This document shows positions 1 through 10,025 of a DNA stretch of 64,000 bases, one piece after another. This stretch comes from Lujinxingia vulgaris (GTDB taxonomy: Bacteria; Myxococcota_A; Bradymonadia; Bradymonadales; Bradymonadaceae): positions 1 to 64,000 of the forward strand of contig NZ_VOSL01000058.1 of the NCBI RefSeq assembly GCF_007997005.1, given 5' to 3'. Made by a program: the position numbers and the translations under genes. Position 1 is the first letter of the stretch; each line of letters begins with the position of its first letter. The notes beneath the pieces were generated by a model. It ran no database searches, was not told the origin of the DNA, and saw nothing but the letters and a program-made list of their open reading frames with translations.

Positions 1-162
1 CCACCCCCCCCCCCCCCCAACCCCCTCACAAACCTCCCCACTCCGCAAACCCCCGCGCCTCACAACCACCCAACAACCCAACCACCTAACCTCAACCCAC
101 ACACCCCCGAACCCCCTCACAAACCTCCCCACACCGCAAACCCCCGCGCCCCTCACGACCCC
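1..162. repeat. C-rich low-complexity patch with an imperfect direct repeat
   Basis: The plus strand here is almost only C and A. It starts with a run of 15 C at 4-18. A segment at 19-63 recurs at 110-156 with one mismatch and a two-base insertion. The minus strand therefore carries many G runs of 4-5, which could form G-quadruplex structures. The patch lies just past the stop codon of the S9 peptidase, on the side its transcript runs into. No coding potential is seen. Whether the C run is native or a sequencing or assembly artefact cannot be told from this window. Confidence 0.7.
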
Positions 163-2055
163 TCAATACACCACCTTCTCCACCAAAAACTCCAACACCT
201 TCCGATGGAAGTGGTCGATGGTCTGCGCCCGACGCCACCCGTGCCCCTCCTCCTCATACACATGGTAGAGGTGCGGCACGCCCCGACGCCGCAGCGACCC
301 GGCGATCGCCTCGGCCTGGTCGAGCGGCACCACCGAATCTTTGGCCCCGTGAAAGATCGCCAGCGCGTCACTGATGCGCTCCGCCCGATTAATCGGGGAG
401 CGCTCCCGATAAAGCTCGGCGGCCTCGGGCAAAGGCCCGATCAGGCTGTCGTTATAATGCGCCTCAAACTTATGCGTGCCCCGCTGCAGGGCAAAAAGAT
501 CCGAGATACCGTAGAGGCACACCCCGGCCTTAAAGGTGCCCGGATGATCCACCAGGGCCTTGAGCACGGTGTAGCCGCCGGCGCTCCCGCCCATGATCAC
601 CGCGCGCTGGCCGTCGGCCAGACCTTCGTCTTCCAGATAACGAACCGCCGCGACGGCATCCTCGACATCGGCCTCGCCCCACTTGCCAAAGAGCGCCTCC
701 ATGTAGGCGCGCCCGTAACCGGTGGAGCCGCGGTAGTTCACATCAAGCACCGCAAAGCCGCGCGTGGCAAAGAACTGGTTGCGCGCCTCCCACCCCATCA
801 CCCGCTGCGCGGTGGGGCCCCCGTGAATCATCACGAGCACCGGCGGCTTGCCGCTGGCGCTGTAGGTGGGATTGGTCGGCGGGTAGAAGATCCCGTGCAC
901 TTCCACCTCCTCGTCATCCTCACCCCTCACAGGCCAGCTCACCGCCCGAGCCGCCGCAAGTTCATCTTCTTGAAGACGCTCGCTCGACGCGAAGCGACGC
1001 ACCTGCACGGAGCCCGCAGCCACCGTGATCACCCGCGGCGGACGTTTGGACGATGACGCGATCAGCGCCACCGCCCCCCCGGTGGTAACCCGCGGCTGGG
1101 CCAAGGAGGTATAGCCCTCCAACCCCGGCAGCCGCCGCGCGCTCCCATCAACGCCCAGCCGCTCCAGGTGATGCTCCCCGCGCACACTGCCCAGCGCGAT
1201 GACCGCCTCGCTATCCTGGGTCCAATCATAAAAACGCAGCCCCTGAATCCAGGGCGGCCCGCCAAACTCCACCCCCTCGCGCGCGATCACCTGCGACTCC
1301 CCGCTCTCCACATCGCGCAGCACCACCTGCCAGTGCCCGGTGGCGTCGCTTAAGTACGCCAGCCACCGACCATCGGGAGAATACTGCGGCTGCTGCACCG
1401 CCACGCCCTCCTGCCCCACCACCGTGGCCCGCGGCCCCACCCGCACCACCCCGCCGGTCATGTCGATGCCCGCCGACTCCACCCGCGTCTGCGTCCAGGG
1501 CATCTGCGGATGATCCCAGCTCACCCACACCAGCCTGTCGCCCTCAGGCGACCACGCCGGCTGCATGTAGAAGTCCGCGCCCTCAGCCACTTTCACCGGC
1601 CACTGCGACCCATCGGTGGGCACCACCGCCACCACATCCTCATCGTTGACTCGATGCACATAGGCCACCCACGCCCCGTCCGGAGAGATCGCCGGGCTGG
1701 CCACCTTCCCCCACTCTGGCGAGAGCGGGCGAGGACGCCCTTTGTCGAGATCGGCGGCGTAGAGGCGCCCGTCGGAGGCCGCAAACACCACGAGATCGTC
1801 ACGCACATCAAACTCACCGCCCCCGTAGCCCACCCCGCCGCTGACGCTGAGCTCATCGTTAAGCGCGCGCGCAGCCTGGTCGGGGCGTTGCACCATCAGC
1901 ACCCCGCGCCCATCCACCCGCTCCGCCCACACCAGCGTGCGCCCCTTGCCTCCCCACGACACATCTAAAAAGCGCAGCTCCCCGGCCAACATCTCCGGCC
2001 CCAGCTTGCTCGACCACAACCCGAAGGGCACCTGCTTCTGCGTCGACTCACTCAT
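163..2055 (-). CDS. S9 family (prolyl oligopeptidase-like) serine peptidase
   Basis: This 630-residue protein has an N-terminal beta-propeller of WD40/TolB-like blades (about 40-360), with recurrent 'SPDG.W.AY' and 'SPEGD.LVWVS' signatures. A C-terminal alpha/beta-hydrolase domain follows (about 385-630). The nucleophile elbow GGSAGGY gives Ser491, and the likely triad is completed by Asp573 (AKDSVVP) and His605 (EEGHGW). This is the dipeptidyl/acylaminoacyl-peptidase architecture, which cleaves short peptides. No signal peptide is visible, so it is probably cytoplasmic. The ATG start is preceded by AGGAG at good spacing. The gene stands alone: the hpf terminator lies upstream of it. The exact substrate preference is not predictable. 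Confidence 0.93.
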   Translation of the reverse strand: MSESTQKQVPFGLWSSKLGPEMLAGELRFLDVSWGGKGRTLVWAERVDGRGVLMVQRPDQAARALNDELSVSGGVGYGGGEFDVRDDLVVFAASDGRLYAADLDKGRPRPLSPEWGKVASPAISPDGAWVAYVHRVNDEDVVAVVPTDGSQWPVKVAEGADFYMQPAWSPEGDRLVWVSWDHPQMPWTQTRVESAGIDMTGGVVRVGPRATVVGQEGVAVQQPQYSPDGRWLAYLSDATGHWQVVLRDVESGESQVIAREGVEFGGPPWIQGLRFYDWTQDSEAVIALGSVRGEHHLERLGVDGSARRLPGLEGYTSLAQPRVTTGGAVALIASSSKRPPRVITVAAGSVQVRRFASSERLQEDELAAARAVSWPVRGEDDEEVEVHGIFYPPTNPTYSASGKPPVLVMIHGGPTAQRVMGWEARNQFFATRGFAVLDVNYRGSTGYGRAYMEALFGKWGEADVEDAVAAVRYLEDEGLADGQRAVIMGGSAGGYTVLKALVDHPGTFKAGVCLYGISDLFALQRGTHKFEAHYNDSLIGPLPEAAELYRERSPINRAERISDALAIFHGAKDSVVPLDQAEAIAGSLRRRGVPHLYHVYEEEGHGWRRAQTIDHFHRKVLEFLVEKVVY

Positions 2056-2163
2056 CTGCGCTCCTCACATCCTCACATCGTCCATCAACCGGCCCCGACG
2101 CACCGTCAGCACCGTCGCGGCTCACCCCGCTTCACGTGGCCGCAAAGCTAAAACACCCGCCAC

Positions 2164-2208
2164 AAAAAAAGAACCCCTCCCGACCAGTGCGGCCAGGAGG
2201 GGTTCTTT
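2164..2208 (-). terminator. Rho-independent terminator of hpf
   Basis: A perfect 13-bp stem (2168-2180 pairing with 2196-2208) has a 15-nt loop. On the minus strand it is followed by a run of seven T (A run at 2164-2170). It lies about 50 bases past the hpf stop and separates hpf from the S9 peptidase gene. Confidence 0.88.
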
Positions 2209-2256
2209 GTATTGCTCACCTCGCGACGCTCGCCGGCGTCGCGGAGGGCGGGGCGA

Positions 2257-2895
2257 TCAGGTCTCGATCACGCCCACATTCTTATCGTCACGCTTGTACA
2301 CCACGTTGATCGCCTGAGTCTCGGCGTTGGTGAACACGAAGAACTGACGATCTTCGAGAAGGTCCAGCTGCAGCACCGCCTCATCAATGCTCATGGGCTT
2401 GGCCTCATAGAGCTTGTTGCGCAGCACCGAGACCCGGCCCGACGGGGTGTTCACCGTCTCCACCACCGGCACCTCTTCGGCGGCCGAGGGCTCCGGGTAA
2501 AGCTCGTAGTCTTCGGCGAACTCGCTGTCGATATCACCCGCTGCTTCTGCGGCGAGTGGCGAGACCACCGCCATCTTGAACATCTTGGCCTGACCGTTGG
2601 TCGGCTTGTGGTCACGAAGGCGATCCTTGTGGCGACGCAGCTGCTTCTCGATCTTGTCGAGCGCCAGGTCGATCGAGCTGTACATATCCTCGCTGCGCTC
2701 CGCCCCCTTCACCGTCAGGTTCTTGATCTGCAGCGTGAAGTCGGCGATGTGCCAGAACTTCTCGACGGTCATCACGACCGAGGCGTCGATCTTGCCCTGA
2801 ACATACTTGTCGCAGATGCGCTCCAGCTTGGCCGTAGCGTAGTTGCGAAGCGATGCCGACGAATCCATGTTCCGGAAGGATACGTTTGCGTTCAT
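2257..2895 (-). CDS. hpf: Ribosome hibernation promoting factor, long form
   Basis: This 212-residue protein has an N-terminal S30AE/YfiA domain (about 1-105, beginning MNANVSFRNMDSS), a variable linker, and a C-terminal dimerisation domain (about 150-205, with DEAVLQLDLLEDRQFFVF and NVVYKRDD). Long HPF binds the small ribosomal subunit and dimerises 70S ribosomes into inactive 100S particles in stationary phase or stress. The ATG at 2895 was chosen over an in-frame upstream codon because AAGGAG sits just before it and the S30AE domain begins there. It lies downstream of rpoN on the same strand, the usual proteobacterial order, about 200 bases away. No ptsN or rapZ follows. Confidence 0.95.
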   Translation of the reverse strand: MNANVSFRNMDSSASLRNYATAKLERICDKYVQGKIDASVVMTVEKFWHIADFTLQIKNLTVKGAERSEDMYSSIDLALDKIEKQLRRHKDRLRDHKPTNGQAKMFKMAVVSPLAAEAAGDIDSEFAEDYELYPEPSAAEEVPVVETVNTPSGRVSVLRNKLYEAKPMSIDEAVLQLDLLEDRQFFVFTNAETQAINVVYKRDDKNVGVIET

Positions 2896-3092
2896 GAAGG
2901 ACTCCTTCTTCGGGTAGATGATACTGCATTCTAGAATGAGCCGACGAAGCTCCAAGACGACACCGCCTCACCACCTCGTCTGCGCTCGAAGGTCCAGCAT
3001 AGTCCGAAACGCCAGTACCTACCAACCGTATTCGTTACAACTCGCAGAGCAAACAAGCCCCCCTCTGCGCCGGCCTGCACCTTTTGACGCGC

Positions 3093-4538
<1,446 letters not shown>

Positions 4539-4917
4539 ACGCGTCTCTCCCGTCTTCAGTCATCCATCACGGAGCGCCCGACCCGGCCCCCGAATCCGCG
4601 GCGCGATCGCCACCTGTCAGGTCCAACCGGCACTCTCTACAGACCTCTAACGTATAAAATCGTCGCTCACTTCGCAAGCTCCTGAGCTTTTGGTACAGCT
4701 CTTGCTTAATACTACCCACATCGAGCCTGGCGCGTAGCTCGGACTCGGAGAGACGACCATCTGACACCCTCGAAACACTCATGATATCAGGCACTTGCAA
4801 CCTCTTTCCCCCACGTCCCTTCCGCGCGTCATTTGAGCGATGTTCTCAGACCATGACATCGATGTCAGAGCCTGGAGCACGCTCGCTTCATCGACCCTGT
4901 TTGTATGGAGTTTTACC
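4539..4917. other. Intergenic region between rpoN and the DUF7282-like lipoprotein gene
   Basis: This 379-base divergent region should hold the promoters of rpoN (minus) and the lipoprotein gene (plus). The only candidate gene is a weak minus-strand frame at 4567-4782, listed separately. I see no convincing promoter boxes or structured RNA. Confidence 0.5.
4567..4782 (-). CDS. Possible small hypothetical protein upstream of rpoN
   Basis: This is a 71-residue frame if started at the ATG at 4782; an in-frame TTG lies at 4800. It contains a charged helical stretch (IKQELYQKLRSLRSERR) and a CREC pair near the C-terminus, then a Gly/Ala-rich tail. No good ribosome-binding site is placed for either start: the purine-rich GGAAAGAGG abuts the TTG and is about 18 bases from the ATG. 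I do not recognise a family. It could be a regulatory small protein, or simply an open frame in the rpoN leader. Confidence 0.3.
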   Translation of the reverse strand: MSVSRVSDGRLSESELRARLDVGSIKQELYQKLRSLRSERRFYTLEVCRECRLDLTGGDRAADSGAGSGAP

Positions 4918-7113
4918 ATGAAGAAGACATTGAAATGGTTGGCCCCCCTGCTGATCGCCCTGCCGCTGAGCGCCTGCGGCGGCGACGAGCCCCCTCCCTT
5001 TGACGAGCGCGAGAACCTGCTCACCATCGACGATCAGAGCCCCGAGATCCCCAACGAGATCGTCGTCGCCGAAGTACTCGCCGAGAGCGCCGGCTACGTT
5101 GTCATTCACGACGCCGATGACGAAGGAGAGCTCGGTGAGCCCCTGGGCACGCTCCCGGTCGAAGCGGGCAGCGCCTCCGATCTGACCATCGAGCTCGCGC
5201 GCCCCCTCCTCGATCAAGAGCTCCTCTACGGTAGCCTCTATCTGAGCGAGGACGACGCCGAGACCTTCGAGCCCGACGACGCCCTCCTGGCGATCGACCG
5301 CGGCGAGCCGGTCCGCGTTCAGTTTACGGTCAGCATTGAGGTTGAGGAGATCGCCCCGGCGCTGGTGGCCGAAGATCAGATCGCCGACCCCATCAACGAG
5401 GTCGTCATCGCCGAAGTCGCCAGCGACGTCGACGCCTGGCTTGTGATTCGTGCCGATGATGAGGGCACCCCCGCCGACGTCATCGCCACAGCCTCGCTGG
5501 AAGCCGGCTCGTATGAAGACGTCCGCGTGATCCTCTCGCGCGATGCCTTCGAAGACGAGACCCTTCACGCCTCGCTGCACATCGACGCGGAGCCCGAAGA
5601 TGACTTCGACCCCGAGTCGGACATTGTTGTCACGGTGGATGAAGAACCTCTCACCACCAGCTTTGTCGTGACCCTGCCGGAGCTTCAGCCGGTCGCCACC
5701 ATCTCGGTCGACGATCAGTCGGTGAGCTTTGAGGCCGCCGACAGCATTGTGATCGCAGCAGCAGAGCTGCAGGGCTTTGCCGGCTGGATCGCCATCTACG
5801 CCGACGACGAAGGGGAGCCCGGCGACCTGCTCGCCAGCGAACTCTTCTCCGCCGGTGAGCTCGAGAACATCACCATCGCGCTCGACGAAGCGCTGGCGGC
5901 CAGCGCCACCCTTCACGCCCGCATCCACCAGGAGAGCCCGGCCGACGGCGACTTCACCTACGATGGCGAGAGCGACGAAGATCCCATCGTCGTCGTCGAC
6001 GAAGCGCCCGTCATGGCCACCTTTGACGTAACCCTGATCGACCCCTCCGCCCCGCAGCTCACCGTCGAAGATCAGCTCCTGGAGAGCCTCCCCCTCAATG
6101 AAGTTACGATCGCTGAGCTCGTCTACGACCAGGACGGATGGCTTGCGATCTACGACGCCGAAGACACCCTCCTGGGCGCGGTCGCCGTAGCCGCCGACCC
6201 GGCCGTGAAAGCCAACATCGTCGCCCCTCTGAACCGCGACATCGAAGATGGCGAAGCGTTGCGCGTGGTGCTGCACAGCGACATCACCGCCGGCGACGCC
6301 TTCGACGCCGACGTGGACCTTCCGGTGCTCGACGCCACCGAAACCGGCGTCGAAGCCAGCTTCATCGTCGAGCTTCTCGAAAACAGCCTGGAAGCCCGCG
6401 ACCAATCGCTCGATGAAGTCTCCACCGAAGTTCGCATCGACGCGCTGCACGCCGGCGAGAGTGTCATCCTGGAGATCTTCGCCGAAGCCGACGAGAGCGT
6501 CCTTCTGGCCGAAGCCGCTCTGGACTATGGCATCCACCAGGACATCGCCCTGACCGTGGGTCGCCCCCTGGAAGATGGCGAGGTCATCGTCGCGCAGCTC
6601 TTTAAGCTCGAAGAGGGCGAGCGTGTGCCGGCCGAAGATGAGGCCGGCGACCCGGTGCGCGTCACCTTCGAAGTGACCGTCCCCGATGGCACCCCGGCGG
6701 TCTTCCTGACCTTCAGCAGTAACGGCAACTCCTACCGCGTCTCGGCGGTGCGCCCGGCGGGTTATGTCGACATCGTCGACGGTGGCTCGACCACCGATGA
6801 TCCCACGCTGACCCTCTTCCGCGGCTGGCGCTACGGCATCAACAACACCGTCTACAGCGCTAACCCGCTGCAGTTTGGCCACCCCTCGGGCATTGCCGGC
6901 TTGGACTTCACCAGCCTGATCTCCCAGGACGAGAGCGGCTCCTACAACGGCGACTCTCAGGTCAACCGCGTCGCCGACGGTCAGCGCATCTGGTTCACGC
7001 TCACTCAGGACCTGGTCGACGCCAACATCAACACCTACCGCTCGGCCGACACTCCCATACTGATGCGCGGCGACCTCGACATCGAAGACGCCCCGACGCT
7101 CATCGAGCGCTGA
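4918..7113 (+). CDS. Repeat lipoprotein with five DUF7282-like domains
   Basis: This 731-residue lipoprotein begins MKKTLKW, followed by a hydrophobic segment and a lipobox LSAC near residue 20. The mature part carries about five copies of an acidic beta-rich domain of 90-110 residues. Each copy opens with a 'DQ' motif (TIDDQSP, VAEDQIA, SVDDQSV, TVEDQLL, EARDQSL) and contains a V/I-rich strand then 'DDEG' or similar. This resembles DUF7282, a secreted domain best known from haloarchaea and some bacteria. The last ~140 residues are a different domain (FLTFSSNGNSYRVSAV to the end). The start at 4918 has GGAG at good spacing. Very low pI fits an extracytoplasmic location. Function unknown; cell-surface or adhesive roles are guesses. 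Confidence 0.85.
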   Translation: MKKTLKWLAPLLIALPLSACGGDEPPPFDERENLLTIDDQSPEIPNEIVVAEVLAESAGYVVIHDADDEGELGEPLGTLPVEAGSASDLTIELARPLLDQELLYGSLYLSEDDAETFEPDDALLAIDRGEPVRVQFTVSIEVEEIAPALVAEDQIADPINEVVIAEVASDVDAWLVIRADDEGTPADVIATASLEAGSYEDVRVILSRDAFEDETLHASLHIDAEPEDDFDPESDIVVTVDEEPLTTSFVVTLPELQPVATISVDDQSVSFEAADSIVIAAAELQGFAGWIAIYADDEGEPGDLLASELFSAGELENITIALDEALAASATLHARIHQESPADGDFTYDGESDEDPIVVVDEAPVMATFDVTLIDPSAPQLTVEDQLLESLPLNEVTIAELVYDQDGWLAIYDAEDTLLGAVAVAADPAVKANIVAPLNRDIEDGEALRVVLHSDITAGDAFDADVDLPVLDATETGVEASFIVELLENSLEARDQSLDEVSTEVRIDALHAGESVILEIFAEADESVLLAEAALDYGIHQDIALTVGRPLEDGEVIVAQLFKLEEGERVPAEDEAGDPVRVTFEVTVPDGTPAVFLTFSSNGNSYRVSAVRPAGYVDIVDGGSTTDDPTLTLFRGWRYGINNTVYSANPLQFGHPSGIAGLDFTSLISQDESGSYNGDSQVNRVADGQRIWFTLTQDLVDANINTYRSADTPILMRGDLDIEDAPTLIER

Positions 7114-7161
7114 TCGTCGCGTTACCGCGCACCCTACGGAAGCTCTTGTAGGGCGCGTTTT

Positions 7162-7203
7162 AAGCCCGCGAGCCGGTCATTTCAGACCGGCCGCGGGCTT
7201 TTT
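7162..7203 (+). terminator. Rho-independent terminator
   Basis: A GC-rich stem-loop (AAGCCCGCG... pairing with CCGCGGGCTT, with an inner CCGGTC/GACCGG stem and ATTTCA loop) is followed by five T. It ends the transcript of the DUF7282-like lipoprotein gene. Confidence 0.88.
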
Positions 7204-7268
7204 GTTGTGCATCGCCCACGCACTCACTACCCTCTCCCTGGACCTCACACCTTCGCCGGAGCCTCCCC

Positions 7269-7772
7269 ATGCCTGTTCGCACAACTTTCGTCTTCTGCCT
7301 GACCGCGCTGACTCTGATGATCGTCGGCTGTCAGGAACCCGAGCGGGTCCGCGATGTCAACGACTCCACCGGCCCCGGCGGGCTTGTCGGAAACAACTCC
7401 GGGGGCGACCCGGACACCGGCTCCGACGCTGGTGACGCAGGTGACACCGGCGACGCGGGTGATACCGATACCGACGCAGCGCCCTTCTGCCAGCTGACCC
7501 CGCGCCCCGGCGCCAACCCCACCGTGGCGCCCTGCTGTTTCACCGACCAGGATTGCCAGAGCTCCAGCGCCCCGAACGCCGAGTTCATGCGCTGCTACGC
7601 GAGCCTCTGCACCACCAACGGCGAAGGCGTCTGCCGCATCCCCCCGGCCCTCGACGCCGACTGCTGGGACGACTCCGACTGCGACGCCAACCAGGCGTGC
7701 ATCGACGCCTACGTGGGCACCTGCAACCAGCCACTCAACGGCGAATACACCGGCATCTGCCGCGATCGCTGA
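7269..7772 (+). CDS. Cys-rich secreted lipoprotein
   Basis: This 167-residue protein has a signal peptide and lipobox (LMIVGC, Cys about 21). A linker rich in Gly, Asp and Thr follows, with short repeats such as GDAGDTGDAGDT (about 50-72). A C-terminal domain of about 90 residues has 14 or more cysteines. Its core motif CWDDSDCDANQAC (C-x5-C-x5-C) recurs in the ceramidase-like lipoprotein at 35640-37676. Such modules are common in surface proteins of Myxococcota and relatives and are presumably disulfide-bonded. Function unknown. It is preceded by a terminator, so it is probably its own transcription unit. Confidence 0.82.
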   Translation: MPVRTTFVFCLTALTLMIVGCQEPERVRDVNDSTGPGGLVGNNSGGDPDTGSDAGDAGDTGDAGDTDTDAAPFCQLTPRPGANPTVAPCCFTDQDCQSSSAPNAEFMRCYASLCTTNGEGVCRIPPALDADCWDDSDCDANQACIDAYVGTCNQPLNGEYTGICRDR

Positions 7773-7848
7773 GGCCGTCGAAGTCCGCATAACAAGCCGC
7801 TCCACGGCACATCACACAGTGTGGCGAGCCGACGCGCCATCTGATGCC

Positions 7849-8898
7849 TTACAGCGGGTCCTGCTCATCGCGAAGTTTGCGATGGGTGCGCACCCGTCTT
7901 CGGCCCGGCTCGCGTTTGACTTTCTCACGAGACGACTTCGCCCGCGGTGGCTCCAGCGTCTGGGCGGCGCCGGGCTTCTCATACCAGGCCACCCCGGCCC
8001 GATCGGCCCGATCCAGCTCCGCGATCACCTGCGCGCCCAGCAGCAGGATCACCGAGGCCACCTCCATCGAGAGCAGCACGATCACCACGGTGGCCAGCGA
8101 GCCGTAGATCATATTTACCAGCGAGATGCTGGTGAAATACCACACCATAATATGGCGCACGATCTCCCAGAGCACCGCTGCGGTCAGCCCGCCTACCAGC
8201 GCCCTGCGAAAGGAGATCTCCGGCAGAGGCAGTACCCGGTAGATCGCCGCAAAGAGCAGCGTCAGCCCCACCACCCCTGAGACATAGAGCGCCACGCTGG
8301 TCGCCGTGTCCATGCTCAGCTCCCACCCCAGCAAGGGCACCTCGTAGATCGCCCAGGGGATGGCATCGAGCGCCGCGGTAAACGCGGTCAACGCCGTGAT
8401 CGCCACCCCCATCACGCAGATAAACAGGTAGGGGATCAGCACCGAGACCCACACCGAGCGCTTCACCGGCTGCTCGGGCTGATCAAAGATCACGTTAAGC
8501 GCGTTCTCCAACACCCGAAACGCAATCGAGCTGAAAAAGAGCAGCACCAGCAAGCCCACCACCCCGATGAGCTCCTTCTGCTCCAGAAAGCCCTGGAGCG
8601 CGCGCACCATCGACTCGCTCTGCCCCGGCGCGATCAGGCTCAACTCCACCTGAATCGTCGAGAGCAGCAGGGCTTCGTCCACAAAGGTCGAGAAGAAGAC
8701 GGCGATCAGCGCAAAGAGCGGGATCACCGAGAGCAGGGTGTTATAAGAGACCGCCCCGGCTAAAATCAGCCCGTTCTTCTCTCCGAAAAATCGCAGCAAG
8801 ACCCGCAGCGCAAAGCGCAGCGTGTGGCCGGGAACCCCCGGGAGCCCTCGTATCCAGCTGGTGATCTTCGCGTTCAGAACGTGTCCTTCTTCTGACAT
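7849..8898 (-). CDS. YihY/BrkB family membrane protein
   Basis: This 349-residue polytopic protein has about six to seven hydrophobic helices between residues 30 and 285. It carries the family signature near the start (GAVSYNTLLSVIPLFALIAV) and RALVGGLTAAVLWEIVR further on. The C-terminal 60 residues are hydrophilic and basic. YihY/BrkB proteins (formerly mis-assigned as RNase BN) are of uncertain function, possibly transporters. The ATG at 8898 was chosen; an in-frame GTG at 8940 is also possible. It converges with the preceding lipoprotein gene. Confidence 0.9.
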   Translation of the reverse strand: MSEEGHVLNAKITSWIRGLPGVPGHTLRFALRVLLRFFGEKNGLILAGAVSYNTLLSVIPLFALIAVFFSTFVDEALLLSTIQVELSLIAPGQSESMVRALQGFLEQKELIGVVGLLVLLFFSSIAFRVLENALNVIFDQPEQPVKRSVWVSVLIPYLFICVMGVAITALTAFTAALDAIPWAIYEVPLLGWELSMDTATSVALYVSGVVGLTLLFAAIYRVLPLPEISFRRALVGGLTAAVLWEIVRHIMVWYFTSISLVNMIYGSLATVVIVLLSMEVASVILLLGAQVIAELDRADRAGVAWYEKPGAAQTLEPPRAKSSREKVKREPGRRRVRTHRKLRDEQDPL

Positions 8899-9335
8899 CT
8901 GAGCTCGTCGTGCGCCGTCCGTACTCTGGCGCCCAACCACCTGCGCTCAACACGGCCGCGCGTCCGCGCCGACAGCTTGCATGTTTGCCTTCCCGACGTC
9001 GACGACGCAAGGCGCTTTCAACTCGGCCCCGCCTCCCTGGGAGCATCCAGGCCGAGACGCTCGCGTCCTCACCATGCACCACGCCCTCGCCACATCACAC
9101 GCCCAGAGCTTTATGTTCACCGCCGAGCCACAAACAAGGAATAAGACCTCAAATTCAACGACTTACACACGCACATCGACCATCGAACCGGCCCCCGGCT
9201 GCCGCGCCTCGGGCACACTGTTGCCGCAACTCATCGCCCTGTGCTACCTTCTTCGTATGACGTAACGCATTCGCTTCTGGCGCCTTTGCCTGATGCCCGC
9301 TGCCTGACCTGACAGGCCGCGCGGCCGCGAGGTTT
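8899..9335. other. Divergent intergenic region between yihY and a hypothetical gene
   Basis: This holds no convincing gene. The frames here read as low-complexity, non-protein-like sequence. A possible minus-strand promoter for yihY lies at 9110-9137 (TTGTTT, 16 bases, CATAAA), which would give a long leader. On the plus strand, TTGCCG at 9222 with a CTACCT 17 bases later is a weak candidate for the gene at 9336. A small AT-richer patch lies at about 9125-9175. Confidence 0.35.
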
Positions 9336-9839
9336 ATGATGTACGCCTATACGCTCAAGACGCTTGAACGCCACATGCTCAGCCCGGCGCGCCGCCTCTT
9401 TATCTACGATCAGATGAAGGCCGTCGCCGACGAGCATCAACTCCGCTCGCTCTGCCAGCGCATCGACGATGCCCGCCGCCTCGACACCCTCAACGTCGAG
9501 CGCTCCACGCGCTGGCGTCAGTGGAGTCGCATGGAGCGCACCCACCCTGGAATCATTTTTGCCGCCACCACCGCAGATGAACTGCGTAAGAGCGCGGCGC
9601 GCGGCCAGCAAGAGCTGCTCAGCCTGATCTACTTCATCGTGCACAGCCCCGCCTTTGATCATGGCGAGCTGCGCGAGCGTCTGCTTGAGCCCCTTCTCCA
9701 GCATGTGCGCCGCCTCGAACATTACGCCGACCGAGCCACCGATCAGGCCGCCTGCGTGGAGGCACCGACCTCCCCCCCCGGAGAGTCCCTCGACCTCGAC
9801 CACGCCTTCACCGACAGCCCTCCCTCCTCGATCCACTGA
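9336..9839 (+). CDS. Hypothetical helical protein
   Basis: This 167-residue soluble protein has no signal peptide or membrane segment. It is predicted mostly helical, with many charged residues (RRLFIYDQMKAVADEHQLRS) and a proline/acidic tail. Codon use is strongly G/C at third positions in this frame, unlike the overlapping minus-strand frame, so this is the real gene. I recognise no family. It begins ATGATG, leaving the exact start open by one codon. It lies upstream of the polyprenyl synthase gene with 186 bases between them. Confidence 0.7.
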   Translation: MMYAYTLKTLERHMLSPARRLFIYDQMKAVADEHQLRSLCQRIDDARRLDTLNVERSTRWRQWSRMERTHPGIIFAATTADELRKSAARGQQELLSLIYFIVHSPAFDHGELRERLLEPLLQHVRRLEHYADRATDQAACVEAPTSPPGESLDLDHAFTDSPPSSIH

Positions 9840-10025
9840 GGCTTCGCGTTGTCCGAGCGTCACACCAGCTTCTGAGTTCCGAGCGCCTCCGGCCCATGCC
9901 CGAGGCGCTTTCGCTTCTGAGCCCTCGCACACATCGGCGGCCTTTTCGGTTGCACAAAGTTCAAAGGTTCTTAAACTTCGCACGATTGTTTACGCGGACT
10001 TAAACCGCAACGCGAAGTGAACGCC

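Noticed and set aside
2997-3016. Possible sigma-54 promoter upstream of hpf (TGGC ... TGC on the minus strand)
   Set aside because: The spacing between GG and GC is about three bases too long for a -24/-12 promoter.
4888-6882. Long minus-strand open frame (664 codons) opposite the DUF7282-like lipoprotein
   Set aside because: It lies antisense to a gene with a signal peptide, ribosome-binding site and internal repeats. The composition is a Gly/Val/Asp-rich mirror of the sense codons, typical of GC-rich shadow frames.
8981-9265. 94-codon plus-strand frame between yihY and the gene at 9336
   Set aside because: It has a Ser/Thr/Pro/His-rich composition unlike neighbouring genes, and no ribosome-binding site.
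9231-9983. 250-codon minus-strand frame opposite the hypothetical gene at 9336
   Set aside because: Third-position G/C bias and start codon placement favour the plus-strand frame.
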